DNA of 60,000 nucleotides from NCBI RefSeq assembly GCF_910592395.1, contig NC_088314.1:5458001-5518000 (forward strand), given 5' to 3'. Below, piece by piece: positions 34,601-45,800 of the stretch. The notes under the pieces were generated by a model. The model searched no databases, was not told the origin of the DNA, and saw only the letters and a program-made list of their open reading frames with translations. The translations under genes were made by a program, and so were the position numbers. How positions within the stretch are numbered: the first letter of the stretch is position 1; every line of letters begins with the position of its first letter. The stretch comes from Lineus longissimus (lineage: Eukaryota; Nemertea; Pilidiophora; Heteronemertea; Lineidae).

Positions 34601-36970
34601 ATCGACCTACCGCCCCTCCGGGTTTTTTGAACTGCAACCGGAAACAGAGGTATTACTTTCAAGTTAGGGTGTATATGGAATCTTACCCGGGGTTCATAAT
34701 CAACCAGTTCATAGCTCTTAAAGAAGATGCGTCTGTCATCCCCATTTAGAGTAATTAAAAAAAATTTCTAACGCCACTTTGAAACCATCCACAAAAAGAT
34801 AGATACCAATGCAGACCATCTTCCTTCTGATTGGATGTGTTGTTCACGTTTTTAGTAAGTTTCAAAATGGCGCTGATCAAAACACTGGCAAATGCATTAG
34901 ACGTCAGTGATGGACATAAGCGCAATTTCACCATTTTTGCAGAACATATGAAAGCACATATAGGAAAAAGTGCGTTGTTTGTATTTTTGTTGATCTGCTG
35001 AATGTTCCGTTTGGCAATTTTACCCTTTTTGTGCACTTTTTTAACCCCTAACCTTTCTCAATTTGGTCATTCACACTCAAATTCAAATGCTGATTGGGCA
35101 CATGATTTTTTCTCCCAATGCTATATGTTTTCATCAGAAAAATAATATTAGGGACCCAACCTCGGATATCAAAATCAATGATTAGTTATAAGTTACTACT
35201 TAAAGGACTGTTGTCACCTCATAGGAGCAGGGGAATTCTGTTGTAAGATTTCACACCAATCACACTCCATCACACCAGAAAAATTAAGATCTATTTTGAG
35301 ACGCCTTAATTCGATGAGCTTCTTGTTGTAACTGAAAGGCGTTATCTCGAAACTTCCTCATAGCCGAAGCATGACCTTAACGTCCGGTCTATTGTAAAGC
35401 TTATTGAAAACGTTGAAAGCAGATTTTAATTTTTGATGAATTGATAAATTAAAGTTAAATAACGATATGTATATATATATACTAATGATATTTACATAAT
35501 AGGTTTCGAGAGAAAAAGTGTGAAAAATACAGTGTTGAATCATTCTCTTTATTGGTTCTAATGGCTAGACCCTGTTGCCTTTCTGCAATGATATAGAAAA
35601 GAAAGCAGCAATGAAATATCCCAGGGACACAACGCTCACATGGGGAAAATACTGTAGTGAATGAATGAATGCTCCTTAATTACTACGGCGCATCGGTGGT
35701 GGAGGACAGCCATCGCAAATTTCGACCACAGTGACCTGGAACAAGGTCAAGTTCAAATCTATGACATTCATCGGAATATAACACAGTGAAGGTTTCTTGA
35801 GATATGACCGTGGCCTTCTTTAGCCCGTAAAGCAGGTCACATGCCTGATATGTGTCTATACATATCAAATCGTACCACTATTGGTGGACCTTGGAAGTAA
35901 GGTCAAGGCAAACAAATTTCTAGCACAGTGATCAGCTTGTTCAGATGAATATGACATACATTTGAACACTGAAAGTTTTTTGATATAACACTCATATAAG
36001 ATTTTATGATCTTGGCCTACTTTATACATCTGAAAAGTAGGCTATATAGACATCACTGTCATCATGTAGCGGTGCCTATAAGTCGTCTACATATCCATGT
36101 AGAGGATATATAAAATGACCAAACGTGTCAATTTTGATGAAATTGAGAGTTTGACCTCTGTGACCTTGGAAAGTAGGTCACAAGTCAAAATCCTGGGTAT
36201 CATGTAGTCTCATCAGAAGTATCCATTAGATATCACATGATTCTGGCTTCTGATTAGCATTCATGAGATACATGTACATGTATTGACAAAATCAGATTTT
36301 CAGAGATGGCTTAGAAAGTAGGTCAAATTGCAATGATTCTTTGAATATCAACTCATGTTGTCATCCACACACTTAGTTTCAACTTTACAAGAGTCAATGG
36401 TGAGCAAACGTGTCACGACGACGACGACGGACAAGACGTGATGACCTGGCTCGCCCATGTGAGCGGAAAAGCAGTAAAAGCCAAATGAAATAATCTACCA
36501 AATCTATAGCGCACGTTATACTGAAATCGCTCGCCACGATTTGGAGGCAAGAATACTAAATTTGATTTTCCATGAGATGAGAATACTGGACCACGCTTGT
36601 GTTCATTTGTCCCCCATTTTTGGTTTGAAAGCAGACAGTACATGTCAATCTTCTTACATTGACGAAGTACAGAATCGTGTTTCACTGAATATATGATCCT
36701 GTATTTTTTCTTGCACGAGATTTACCCTCAACATTAATCGAATGAAGTGTGTTATTACATGTGTCCTTGTACAGTAAATTATAAATTTAAGACATATATT
36801 TCATTGTGAAATTGGTGTAGGACATGCAAATGAACTCAAAACCAACCATGACGTCATTTCCTCTTCATGATACTTACCCGTCTTGGCCACGTTACACAAT
36901 AATACTATGAGTAGGGACAGCAACCAGGAGAATATCTGCTGCATTTTGATTGGTCTGTCGATGCGTCGAT
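28403..36970 (-). CDS. Ly6/uPAR (quiver-like) GPI-anchored protein with three alternative last exons
   Basis: Exon 1 (36970-36878; ATG at 36944-36942) encodes a signal peptide. Exon 2 (31651-31481) begins the LU domain with CYMCSSYNYSDPSCHDPFDP and includes EKCFQGK and ASYCIKI. The last exon has three versions: 29931-29702, 29326-29097 and 28632-28403. Every junction is phase 1, so each version joins exon 2 in frame and gives a 155-residue protein. Each last exon carries the sixth cysteine (RRC) and the LU-type ending TCV(I/V)DGCN, then a hydrophobic tail typical of a GPI signal. Eight cysteines and the CxxDxCN ending are hallmarks of Ly6/uPAR proteins; DPF and CIKI-type words recall quiver/sleepless-like members, which modulate channels and receptors at the cell surface. 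Only one exon 1 and one exon 2 were found, so alternative terminal exons are likely. An acceptor at 36971 implies a further 5' non-coding exon. Confidence 0.85.
29097..29326 (-). CDS. Ly6-like gene, terminal exon version B (middle)
   Basis: 230 nt, phase 1, acceptor CTATTTTTAG. It encodes TDGVELIIRRCSLRR, TCVIDGCNSAQT, then PVLFTCWILTTLLLQV as the tail. It is highly similar to version C, including sequence after the stop codon, so B and C come from a recent tandem duplication. Confidence 0.85.
29446..29611. repeat. 166-bp MITE-like element between duplicated exons
   Basis: The left end CACAGGGAAAAGCCGCTGAT faces a right end that reads in reverse complement CACAGGGAAAATCCGATGAT. The first 11 bp are perfect and about 21 of 25 match overall. 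It sits between terminal exons C and B of the Ly6-like gene. No target duplication was identified. Confidence 0.55.
29702..29931 (-). CDS. Ly6-like gene, terminal exon version C (most proximal)
   Basis: 230 nt, phase 1, acceptor CTACTTTTAG. It encodes TDGVELVIRRCSLTR, TCVIDGCNSAQT and a tail PVLFTCWILTTLLLQV ending NHWI. The frame is intact to TAA. It is nearest to exon 2, so it would be the default last exon if polyadenylation occurs here. Confidence 0.85.
29932..31480 (-). other. Ly6-like gene intron 2 (to the most proximal last exon)
   Basis: A 1.5-kb intron. A GAA/GGA-rich purine tract lies at about 30011-30070. No additional exon resembling the LU or tail exons was found. Confidence 0.6.
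30011..30070 (+). repeat. Purine-rich GAA/GGA microsatellite
   Basis: About 60 bp of GAA and GGA triplets with few interruptions, read on the plus strand; it would be pyrimidine-rich in the Ly6-like transcript. Confidence 0.75.
31481..31651 (-). CDS. Ly6-like gene, exon 2 (start of LU domain)
   Basis: 171 nt, phase 1 on both sides, acceptor GTCATTCCAG and donor GTAAGGC. It encodes five cysteines in GCYMCSSYNYSDPSC, EKCFQG and SYCIKI. The Cys-x2-Cys start after a signal peptide is diagnostic of the Ly6/uPAR family, and the DPF after the third cysteine is typical of invertebrate quiver-like proteins. Confidence 0.85.
32796..32849. repeat. Perfect 18-bp hairpin with 18-nt loop
   Basis: GTGAACTATAGAATATAC (32796-32813) and its exact reverse complement GTATATTCTATAGTTCAC (32832-32849). 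This could be a MITE relic or an RNA hairpin; it is intronic to the Ly6-like gene. Confidence 0.6.
33192..33208 (+). repeat. 17-base G homopolymer
   Basis: An uninterrupted G run in the Ly6-like gene's first intron, C-rich in its transcript. The length may be affected by sequencing error. Confidence 0.8.
35690..36400 (+). repeat. Diverged repeat region with everted AGGTCA half-sites
   Basis: Related words TGACCT...AGGTCA recur at 35732-35749 (6-bp spacer), 35886-35905 (first half GGACCT, 8-bp spacer) and 36161-36180 (8-bp spacer), with a degenerate one ending at 36325. Surrounding text such as GTGACCTTGGAAAGTAGGTC repeats at roughly 150-275-bp intervals, so this is a degenerate repeat array. 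Confidence 0.5.
36878..36970 (-). CDS. Ly6-like gene, signal-peptide exon
   Basis: The minus-strand ATG at 36944 opens MQQIFSWLLSLLIVLLCNV, a typical signal peptide, followed by AKT and a phase-1 donor GTAAGTA after base 36878. It lies 26 nt downstream of an acceptor, TTCATTGCAG, so those 26 nt are 5' UTR and the transcript starts in an upstream exon not identified here. Confidence 0.75.
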
Positions 36971-39700
36971 CTGCAATGAAGATAGTATACCTATAACTAT
37001 GTACAGTGTGTGATGCTCATAGATAGTATGGAACGGAAACGTTACCATGGCAACATGCACGCGAATTGATCTCGATCGGTTTGTTGGCTAGCGTTAGCTT
37101 GTTCTGTTATTGATCAGGAACAGAATGCTCTGTACAAATTCTGCTTGTGATTGAAACCATACTGTAGACTCGCAGCTTCGCTACGCATCATTGAAAACTA
37201 CTAACATTTTTTGATAACTAACATCGTCGAGGACTGAATTAAATGATGTACTGCACTGCTGCGACGACTGAATGAGTGGCTATCATCATCTCAAAATAGA
37301 AGCTATAAGCCTGGTTTGGAACATTCACATGATGATAATGAATTTTTTCGGCTCAATCAAGCAACATGAAAATCTAGCATGAAATTAGCATGAAAACGCG
37401 ATTGAAAAAGGCGATTGAATCATTAAACCTTCCCAGCTTCAGTTACAATCTTGATGCTACACAAAAAATGTAGATCCCTTGAGGGGCAATTTAATCATGA
37501 CGCTATATACCAAGAAAAGTGCGCCGAATGCACCCAGATTACATACACTAGCACCATATTTAACTTCATGTCAAACAACCCAGTTTTTCCGAGTAAGATT
37601 TTTATTAGCAGTACGCATGGCTCGCCCTTTTTTATTCCCGTGTCTCGAGCGCCCCTTCATACGTCAATACTACCGATCTATTCTTCGATCGCGGCAACTC
37701 AGTCACGGGCGGAAAACGCCCAGTAACATGAAAAAAAATCAATAAGGATGTACTGATCAAAAAATTTAACTCTGAAAGATGAACAAATTTCTAAGTACAA
37801 AAATTTTTTTCACTTTTTTTTTTAACCCGACATCACCAAAAACTTCAGTCCCCAAATTTTTTGGATTTTGAAAATTTTGAAACATTTTCTACTGACTGAC
37901 TGATGACAAAAGTACAAAATATTGTTTCACTTTTTTTTGCTCAAATTGAACCAACATCACCAAAAACTTCAGTCCCAACTCCTTTGCCACGCGGCGAGGA
38001 CAGATGGATAACAGTATACTATAATAGGCTATCAATCAGTGGTTGAATTATTCGATTCCTATATAAGATACGGTAGGTTACCACTGCCCATGCAGACAAT
38101 CAAAGGCCCGAGAACGATAAGAGGTACATTATGTAGGCCTACTTTTTCCAAAATGAAAGCAGGGCGTTTCTATCGTAGCTTACCGTTCCAAGAAAGTTTT
38201 ATCATCACGGTGATTCTCTTTTATATCAAGTGTATCTAGTGCCAGGAAAGGCGACTGTCGCAGCAACGATCGCCATTTGTATACCATCATATATTACCTC
38301 ATGAATAAGAAGACTACGGAGAGCTATATAATATGACCTTTCCAAGCGCCAGCAGCGAAACATGATGATCCATTGATCTTATTTCGCAGAAGTGGCTACA
38401 TAACACACAATCAACAACGGCGAGCTACCAGCTCATGAAATACCTGCCTCTGAGCAGTACTTCACCATGTTCACAGCTCGGTTATTAAAGAAAGCGAAGC
38501 ATGGCCGCCATTACATGAGAAAGCAAGAAAACTGTTGCTCACCTGCTGGGAGTGATTCACCGAGCTCTTGGGTACGTCCAATTCCTTTTCTCAGCCATCA
38601 TAATACGGAAGTACGACTGAACGTAATGGCGGGTGACGGTGGCCCTCAATGCTTCTTTGGTCGGTTAACTGTGCAGAGTTCTGGTGATATCCTTGGGTTC
38701 CTTTCCAGTGCAGGCGATTGCTTGTACCAATACAACATCATAAGGCACTGGTACGCTTTACCGATATCGATTGAACGATATGGGTTTGTTGCTAAGGCAA
38801 CAGGCGGCTACTAATAATGAATTAAATATGTCATTAAATGTACCGGTAGCGCCGCTTAGAATAGGTATACCTCAATAACCAGTGCCATAAGCAAGCAGGT
38901 TTTGGTGGGCTAGGCCAGGTTTTAAATTGAAGATATGATGTACAAACTTTGGCGTCAAGATTTCAGCATTCAGGCGTGTGCTATAAGCTGGTAAATCATT
39001 TTGTATGTGGAAGATTTGTCATGTCATCAGCATTGGAACAACAAAACCACACCTCAAGTCGCAAGCTTTTCCCGAAAAGGGCGTTTGATCGCGTTCCTCG
39101 ACCTCCTTACCTTCGCCAGTGGCGGATTTTGATGAAATATGATATAGCCGATGAGGATAATCTGCTTCCCACTTCCGTTATAAGACAAATCAAACTTGAC
39201 AAAAGTGAACGGGGCCCTCATTTTCAATTCACGTCATCTCAGTTTTCAAATACATCCCCTACTTTTCCATTCTTGTTCCCCTCATCTATTACAGCACTGG
39301 TCCTACGCACCGCACCCATAACGTCAACGTGGACGACCGGATATTTGACAAGGTCTCGCCAAGGCCTTTTCAAGCCTTTTAGAAAGCAATCCCCGAGATC
39401 ATGAGTCAACGTCATCCGTACCGGTACTCGTAATGACGGACGTGCTTCCAACATGGAGTCCGCATGTGTGGTTGATGTTGAACGTAATATGTAAAATAAA
39501 AGATGAACAATATTTTCGGGCTGCCAAAAATTACTACGGGCGGGGACGAGAAAATGCTTTTATTTTTATTTGCAATGGTCCCAAGTAGATGAACCCGTGA
39601 AAAATGTTTATGGCCGAGTTTACTGCTAATGTTCCATTGGCGGTGTGTCTCAATATTGCCGAGTTATCAAATTTCCCAATTGGGTTATCCAAATACAAGT
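36971..39700. other. Intergenic between head-to-head genes
   Basis: It separates the minus-strand Ly6-like gene from the plus-strand FN3/PAN gene. It holds a dimeric AT-rich repeat at 37765-37985. Open frames at 38467-38814 and 38949-39404 (+) show no recognisable domain and are not called. The 5' non-coding exon and promoter of the Ly6-like gene probably lie here. Confidence 0.5.
37765..37985 (+). repeat. Dimeric AT-rich dispersed repeat, diverged direct copy
   Basis: Two units, each ending ACATCACCAAAAACTTCAGT, with CTCTGAAAGATGAACAAATT and TTTTTTTCACTTTTTTTT upstream. It matches the family at 15930 and 21335 but is more diverged. Confidence 0.55.
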
Positions 39701-39703
39701 CAC

Positions 39704-39736
39704 TTTATAAGTAGGCCAACATAGATCAAAATCAGT
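39704..39736 (+). promoter_or_regulatory. Candidate core promoter (TATA-like box plus initiator)
   Basis: TTATAA at 39704-39709 lies about 30 bp upstream of an initiator-like TCAGT (A at 39734). The ATG of the FN3/PAN gene follows at 39801. The spacing is what is expected of a TATA/Inr promoter and would give a 67-nt unspliced leader. Confidence 0.4.
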
Positions 39737-39800
39737 AGTCTCTGCTGGGAGAGTGTGAACTGCCTATAGTTTAGTGTCTCACATCAAAAATCAGACAGAC

Positions 39801-39861
39801 ATGGAAGTGGTCTATTTTCTTCTGAGCTGCTGTTTGTTGCGGCCCATTGTCGCTGGTGATG
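39801..39861 (+). CDS. FN3/PAN gene, signal-peptide exon
   Basis: 61 nt, phase 1 out, donor GTAAGTA. It encodes MEVVYFLLSCCLLRPIVAGD, a hydrophobic core with a small-residue cleavage site near VAG. Confidence 0.75.
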
Positions 39862-42800
39862 GTAAGTATTTCAGTGATGTATGCTCTTCCTCTCCCTTTT
39901 TGCCTACTTGTGTTGATCCAGGCGATGACCACGTAACATGGTTGTGAAGCTGTCATAGGGGGCCTTCCAGACGCAGCCAGAGGCCTACCGGAGACAACTC
40001 TCAATACAAAATCGAATTCGTAAACCTGATTCTCCTTTTGGTACACATTATGTGCATTGCATTATAGTTCGGATGGGAAACGACTTCTACAGATCAGATC
40101 GGTTCCCAGCAGAACTTTATGACGGTTTCTTTCTTTACAGTGTCCATATTACCCAACTCACCAACAAATGTAACAGTTGAGTTTGTGAACCTATCTGATC
40201 CACTTCTTGCAAAAGTGACTTGGAACGCATCACCGGGCGAGGTTGACTTTTACCGGATGACCATCCAAAAGAAGGGGACAGACTTTCTACAAGTGAGGAA
40301 CACTCGCCGAGGGACAGAGTTGTTCACATTTCTAGAGCTTGAAGAAACGTACGAGATCAGAGTGGCTGCCAACAACGGCGGAAAATTCAGTGAAAATGCA
40401 AACCTTACTGTTGAGACAACTACTCTTTTCGACCCTACTGCAACGGTGAAGAATATTACCATTACGAACATTACGCTTACTTCCGTACAAGTGTCATGGG
40501 AACCTCCGCGTGGAAAGGTCAAATATTACACATTAGAATATTCAGAAACGAGGACAGATACTGCAAGACTGCGCCAAAGTTTCGCTCCACACATGCCTTC
40601 TGCGGGTACCCGTGTCACTCTCACCTTGCATAATCTTAAGCTAGCCACCAGCTACTCCTTGACAGTCAGACCCTACTTCGTCGAAGGTCGTGGAATGGAA
40701 TCGGAAATTTCTTTTAGATCTGCAAGACCACCAAGTAAATATAACCTTAGCAAGATTTACTTGAAAACAGAGGAAATGTACAACAACGACTCCACCGCGA
40801 ACTTTATAGATTTGAGAGACCCGGCTATTAAACTATGATTTTTGACAATTCGCAATCGTCATTGAAATTGACGGCCTGATAATATGTGCATGCTGGCAGA
40901 GACTTTTTGAAAGACTCCGATGCATGTCACTCTTCCTGTCCTTTTTGTCTGCTTGTTTTGATATAGGCGGTGGCCATATGGCATAGATGTGAAGTCGTTG
41001 TCTTTTCGGCCTTTTAGAGGCAGCCAGAGGCCTACGACTAACGTTATAAAATCGAAATGCCTGATTCTCCTTTTATACGCATTGTATGCATTGCAAGTTG
41101 TACATTGATAGGAAACGACTTGAAGTGATCATATAGTTTCGACAGAATATTACCATGTTTTTTGTGTCTTTGCAGTGTCCAAATTACCCAACTCGCCAAC
41201 AAATGTAACAGTTGAGTTTGTGAACCTATCTGATCCACTTCTTGCAAAAGTGACTTGGAACGCATCACCGGGCGAAGTCGACTTTTACCGGATGACCATC
41301 CAAAGGAAGGGGACAGACTTTCTACAAGTGAGGAACACTCGCCGAGGAACAGAGTTGTTCACATTTCTAGAGCTTGAAGAAACGTACGAGATCAGAGTGG
41401 CTGCCAACAGCGGCGGAAAATTCAGTGAAAATGCAAGCCTTACTGTTGAGACACCTGCTCTTTTCGACCCTACTGCAACGGTGAAGAATCTTACCGTTAC
41501 GAACATTACGCTTACTTCCGTACAAGTGTCATGGGAACCTCCGCGTGGAAAGGTCAAATATTACACATTAGAATATTCAGAAACGAGGCCAGATACTGAA
41601 AGACTAGGCCAAAGTTTCGCTCCACACATGCTTACTGTTACACTTGTCACTCTTACCTTGTATAATCTTAAGCTAGCCACCAGCTACTCCTTGACAGTCC
41701 GACCCTACTTCGTCGAAGGTAGTGGAATGGAATCGGAAATTTCTTTCAAAACTGCCAGACCAGGTACATTGTAAGATCTTTTATCAATTATCTTGACACT
41801 GTACGAATGGGCACCGTGTGTTCGATGTGATTGGAATTAAATCCACTCGATTAAAATTTCAAACTTTGTTTCTAGTGTACTGATGGCCCCATGATTGAGA
41901 AAAAAATTCCTTAAGCTAAATAAATTTAGCTGAGAATGCTATTTTGGTCATATACACTGGTACCATTAGATGTATTTGGACTCCTTGGAGCAATATTTGT
42001 CCCAATGCCAATCCTTGATAGAAGTAACTTTATTCTTAAGTTTATAACTTATTTTAGTTACAGAAGCAGTCGATTTGGTAAAGGACTGTCTGAGCACGGA
42101 GAACTGTTGGGTGGAGTATAACTTCACGGCACCTTCCACCTGGAACGACTGCGCTGGGGGAGCCAAGTACGTCAAGAAGAATCACTACGATACTGGATTA
42201 TTCTTAGGTGTGGAGCTCTGTACTGCCACAGAGTAAGTATGGTTTGAATGTTTTATTAAGAACTTGTTTACGAGATTATAATAAAATAATAAAAATAATA
42301 AACAGTGCTTATATAGCGCACAGGTTGTTGACGAGGGATCTATAACAGGCGGTGCTAACATAACAGTCGGAGCGATAGAAATCTCTCGTTTGCGAGCCTT
42401 GAGGAAGATTCTGCGACGCCAATTAAGCCCAAGTGTGTAAAAGTAAAATAAATTCATATCGTGGTGTCAACATTTCTCCTTCAGATACAAATTGTTTCTC
42501 TCCAACAACTTCACCTCCGAGTACAAGCACATCGCGGACGTAGGCGGCCATGGGGCTGATCACTGCGAGATGATGGCAGCTCCAGGCGTAGTACAGGAGA
42601 GTGACATGTGGGCTTCGTATCAAGACATTTTCACTTCTCCGATGATAAAAGGTATATTCAGATTGATCTGTGCACTTCATCATATAGCCTATCATAGACA
42701 GCGTGGTGAAATGTTTGTGCTTGCAGCCGTGTATACACAGGTTGGGGACGGTGGCAATCTGATTATGTACACCAAAAAGAACAGAAGGAAAAATTGAAGA

Positions 42801-45800
42801 AATTCAAATTAGTATCCACTTACAATGAAAGAGACAGCCAGATGTCGTATGTTTCAAAAAAAGGTCACTTGGTTAAATTGGAATTGATGATAATAAAGCA
42901 CTCATCAATGCTCTGATATTGGCTCTAATGATATAGAGGGTGTCACTTATTCTCTCACAGGTTTTTATCGCTATAACGTGGGTGACAATCCGAGTTATGC
43001 GGATATTGGAGCCAGGCCCGTCTCGACTAGCAAATTATACCCGAAGTCATACAAGTGCGGGATTGCGGTCCCTGGCTCTGTCAGGGTCGTAAGGTACGAT
43101 GGGTCTTCCGACAGTGATTTGGTTACTTTTACTGAACCTACACCAGGGGGAGGTAAATATAGTTTCAAACATAAAACTATACTCTCATTGATGCAACTCA
43201 TGGATTGTCATCGATATTTCGATTTCGAAAGCAGTGTCCGTGTCAAGAAGTCATTTTAAAAGCTGGAATTCGAAAAAATGATGAATATGCCGATCATTGA
43301 AAGGAACGTTGGCTCTGTATCAAGCAATTCTTTATACCGATTATTACATAGTTGATATGAACTAATGAAGAGGTATATAGAAAACAACCTAGGCTACATG
43401 TATTTAGACTGCTGTGGGTGAAGCCTGAAATGACCGGTATTAACTCTCACATAACCCATTTCTTGATTTTTAAATTTATAACAGCATTATCAGACGCAAA
43501 CGATTCCGTAAAGGACTGTCTGAGCACAGAGGACTGTTGGTTGGAATATGACTTCACGGCACCTTCCACCTGGAACGACTGCGCTGGGGGAACCAAGTAC
43601 GTCAAGAAGAATCACTACAGTGTCGGAAAGTTCTTAGGTGTGGAACTCTGTACTCCAACAAAGTAAGTCTTATTCGAAAGGTGTAATGTGTTCTGAAAAC
43701 GATTAGTAATCGTAGACTATTCTTCTGAAATTGCCAATCTCTTGATCTTGTGCCATGATAAATCTGCGCCTCATTGATGTCAATAACAACTCGGTGTTAC
43801 AGAAAGGTTCGATCCAAATAAAAAACCCACTGAGATTGTGTTGGTAATGTTAACACAGAAGCCCAGTGCAAAGACTGAGGCGGTTTTTTGCAGGTTACAG
43901 CGATAAAAATATGTTGTTTAAGGGGTGCTTTTTGACCCTTAAGAAAGATTCTGCGACGCCAAAAACACATTACATTGATAAAGCTAGATTTCAAATCGTG
44001 GTATCATTTCTCCTTCAGATACAAACTGTTCCTCTCCGACGACTTCAACTCCGAGTACAGTCACATCGGCGATAGGAGCGGCCATGGGGGTGATCACTGC
44101 GAGATGATGGCAGCGCCAGGCGTAATACCAAAGAATGACATGTGGGCCTCGGACGAAGGGCTTTTCGATTCTCCAAATATAAAAGGTATATACAATGTAC
44201 ATTGCTTATATACGTAATGACCATGGACAGATCCGATGAATTTGGCCTGCGTCGAAATAATCGCTCTGGTCAATCGTTGGAATGCCCTGGGTATCAACTT
44301 ACGGTGTTAGAGACAGTCACATGTTGTATGTTCGAACTGTGGTTGATCGGAAATGGTTACCAAAAAAAGCTCGCACTATTGCTCATTATGTGAATCTAGT
44401 GATAAAGAGGGTTGCATTTTTTTTTCTTACAGGCTATTTTCGCTATAACTGGGAGGATACTCCGACTTACGGTGATATAGGAGAAAAGCCCATTTGGACT
44501 GGCAGATTTTACCCGAAATCTTACAAGTGCGGGATTGCGGTCCCCGGTTCTGTCAGGGTCGTGAAATACGATGTGTCACCCGACAGTGGCTTGATTTCTC
44601 CCACAGCTGGAGGTAAGTGATTTCAAACCCGGCATTACCGATTGAACTGATCTTGTTGCAACTAATGGACTGTAGATATTTGTAATTCGAAAGCAGGGTC
44701 CGTGCCAAAGGAATCGATATGAGAAATTGAAACGAGGTAGTCGCATTAAGACCAATGGGTAGGAGATTGGATGTCCAGGCGAAAACCGGAAGTCCTAAAT
44801 TGCTGCTTGAGATCGGCGACAAACGCAGTTCCCTCCGAGCAGTGGACTAGTATCAATTCAGCAAAGCGCTGTGAATTCAAATTTTAGCAAAACATCATTA
44901 GGTCGGTCACTTTTGAATACAAAGATCAATACATAAAAACGATAAGGACTACATAAAAACCGTTACATTACACCAGTGTTTAAAACCAATGTTAGCTTTC
45001 GACATCCTTCGCTGAGAAACTTTCACCCCTGGCCTTGCATGCCTTATTTCAGCTACAACGCCAGAAATTGAACCTCCCGAGGCCCTCACATCCTGTGACA
45101 TGCAAAAGGTTGATAATGCCCTGATGCGCGAGGTCAGCATGTACGTTATTCAAAGCAGTTCAGAAGACCACTGCAGTGACAAATGCCGCGACATTACAAT
45201 GTGCGATGGGGCCACCTTTATCAAGGGGACGAACGATTGCCTGATTCATCTCAGGCGGGGATTTATTTTGCCCCCACGGTCCCGGGATAGCTGCTGTACG
45301 ACCTATAAGAAGGATTGTCCGCTAATTAAAAGTGAGTAGGCCATGTCATTCATGTACATCAGAGTTATTTGAAAGACTCTGTGTACATGTATAGTAAGTA
45401 ATAAAGATGAGCTGGCCAACGGTATTTTGTTTAATTTCTGAAAAAAATACCTCAATATCTACATTGCACGTTTGTTTGCTTTGACAGCAGCAAGACTTTT
45501 ACCACTTTCCCCTCTCGCAAGCAAATAATGGTCTCAGCGGTGTTCCTGCAGTCTTTGTTGTCAATTGCAGAATTATTTCCGATTGAGTGGGTGTATTATT
45601 CGGCATTTTCTCTTTAGGACCCGCAACCCGGCCCAATGAACAGATCCTTTGCGCCCTTGACCGGAGCACCCGTAAACCTTCCGAGAAGTATGCATATAGA
45701 GTTCTGAGGTATGTCTTCGTTAATAAATTTAATTTTGCATCAATTCGCAACATGGTATTTTAAAAGACTCGGACACGGTGATAGAAGTAGCATGCCGATT

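Larger units (their letters stand above)
31652..36877 (-). other. Ly6-like gene intron 1
   Basis: A 5.2-kb phase-1 intron. It contains an 18-bp perfect hairpin (32796-32849), a 17-G run (33192-33208) and a repeat region with everted AGGTCA half-sites (about 35690-36400). A signal-peptide-like open frame on the minus strand at 34430-34212 has no donor giving a coherent exon and is not called. Confidence 0.55.

Noticed and set aside
38467-39404. Two plus-strand frames of 115 and 151 codons upstream of the FN3/PAN gene
   Set aside because: No domains, no consistent splice phases with each other or with the downstream gene; likely chance.
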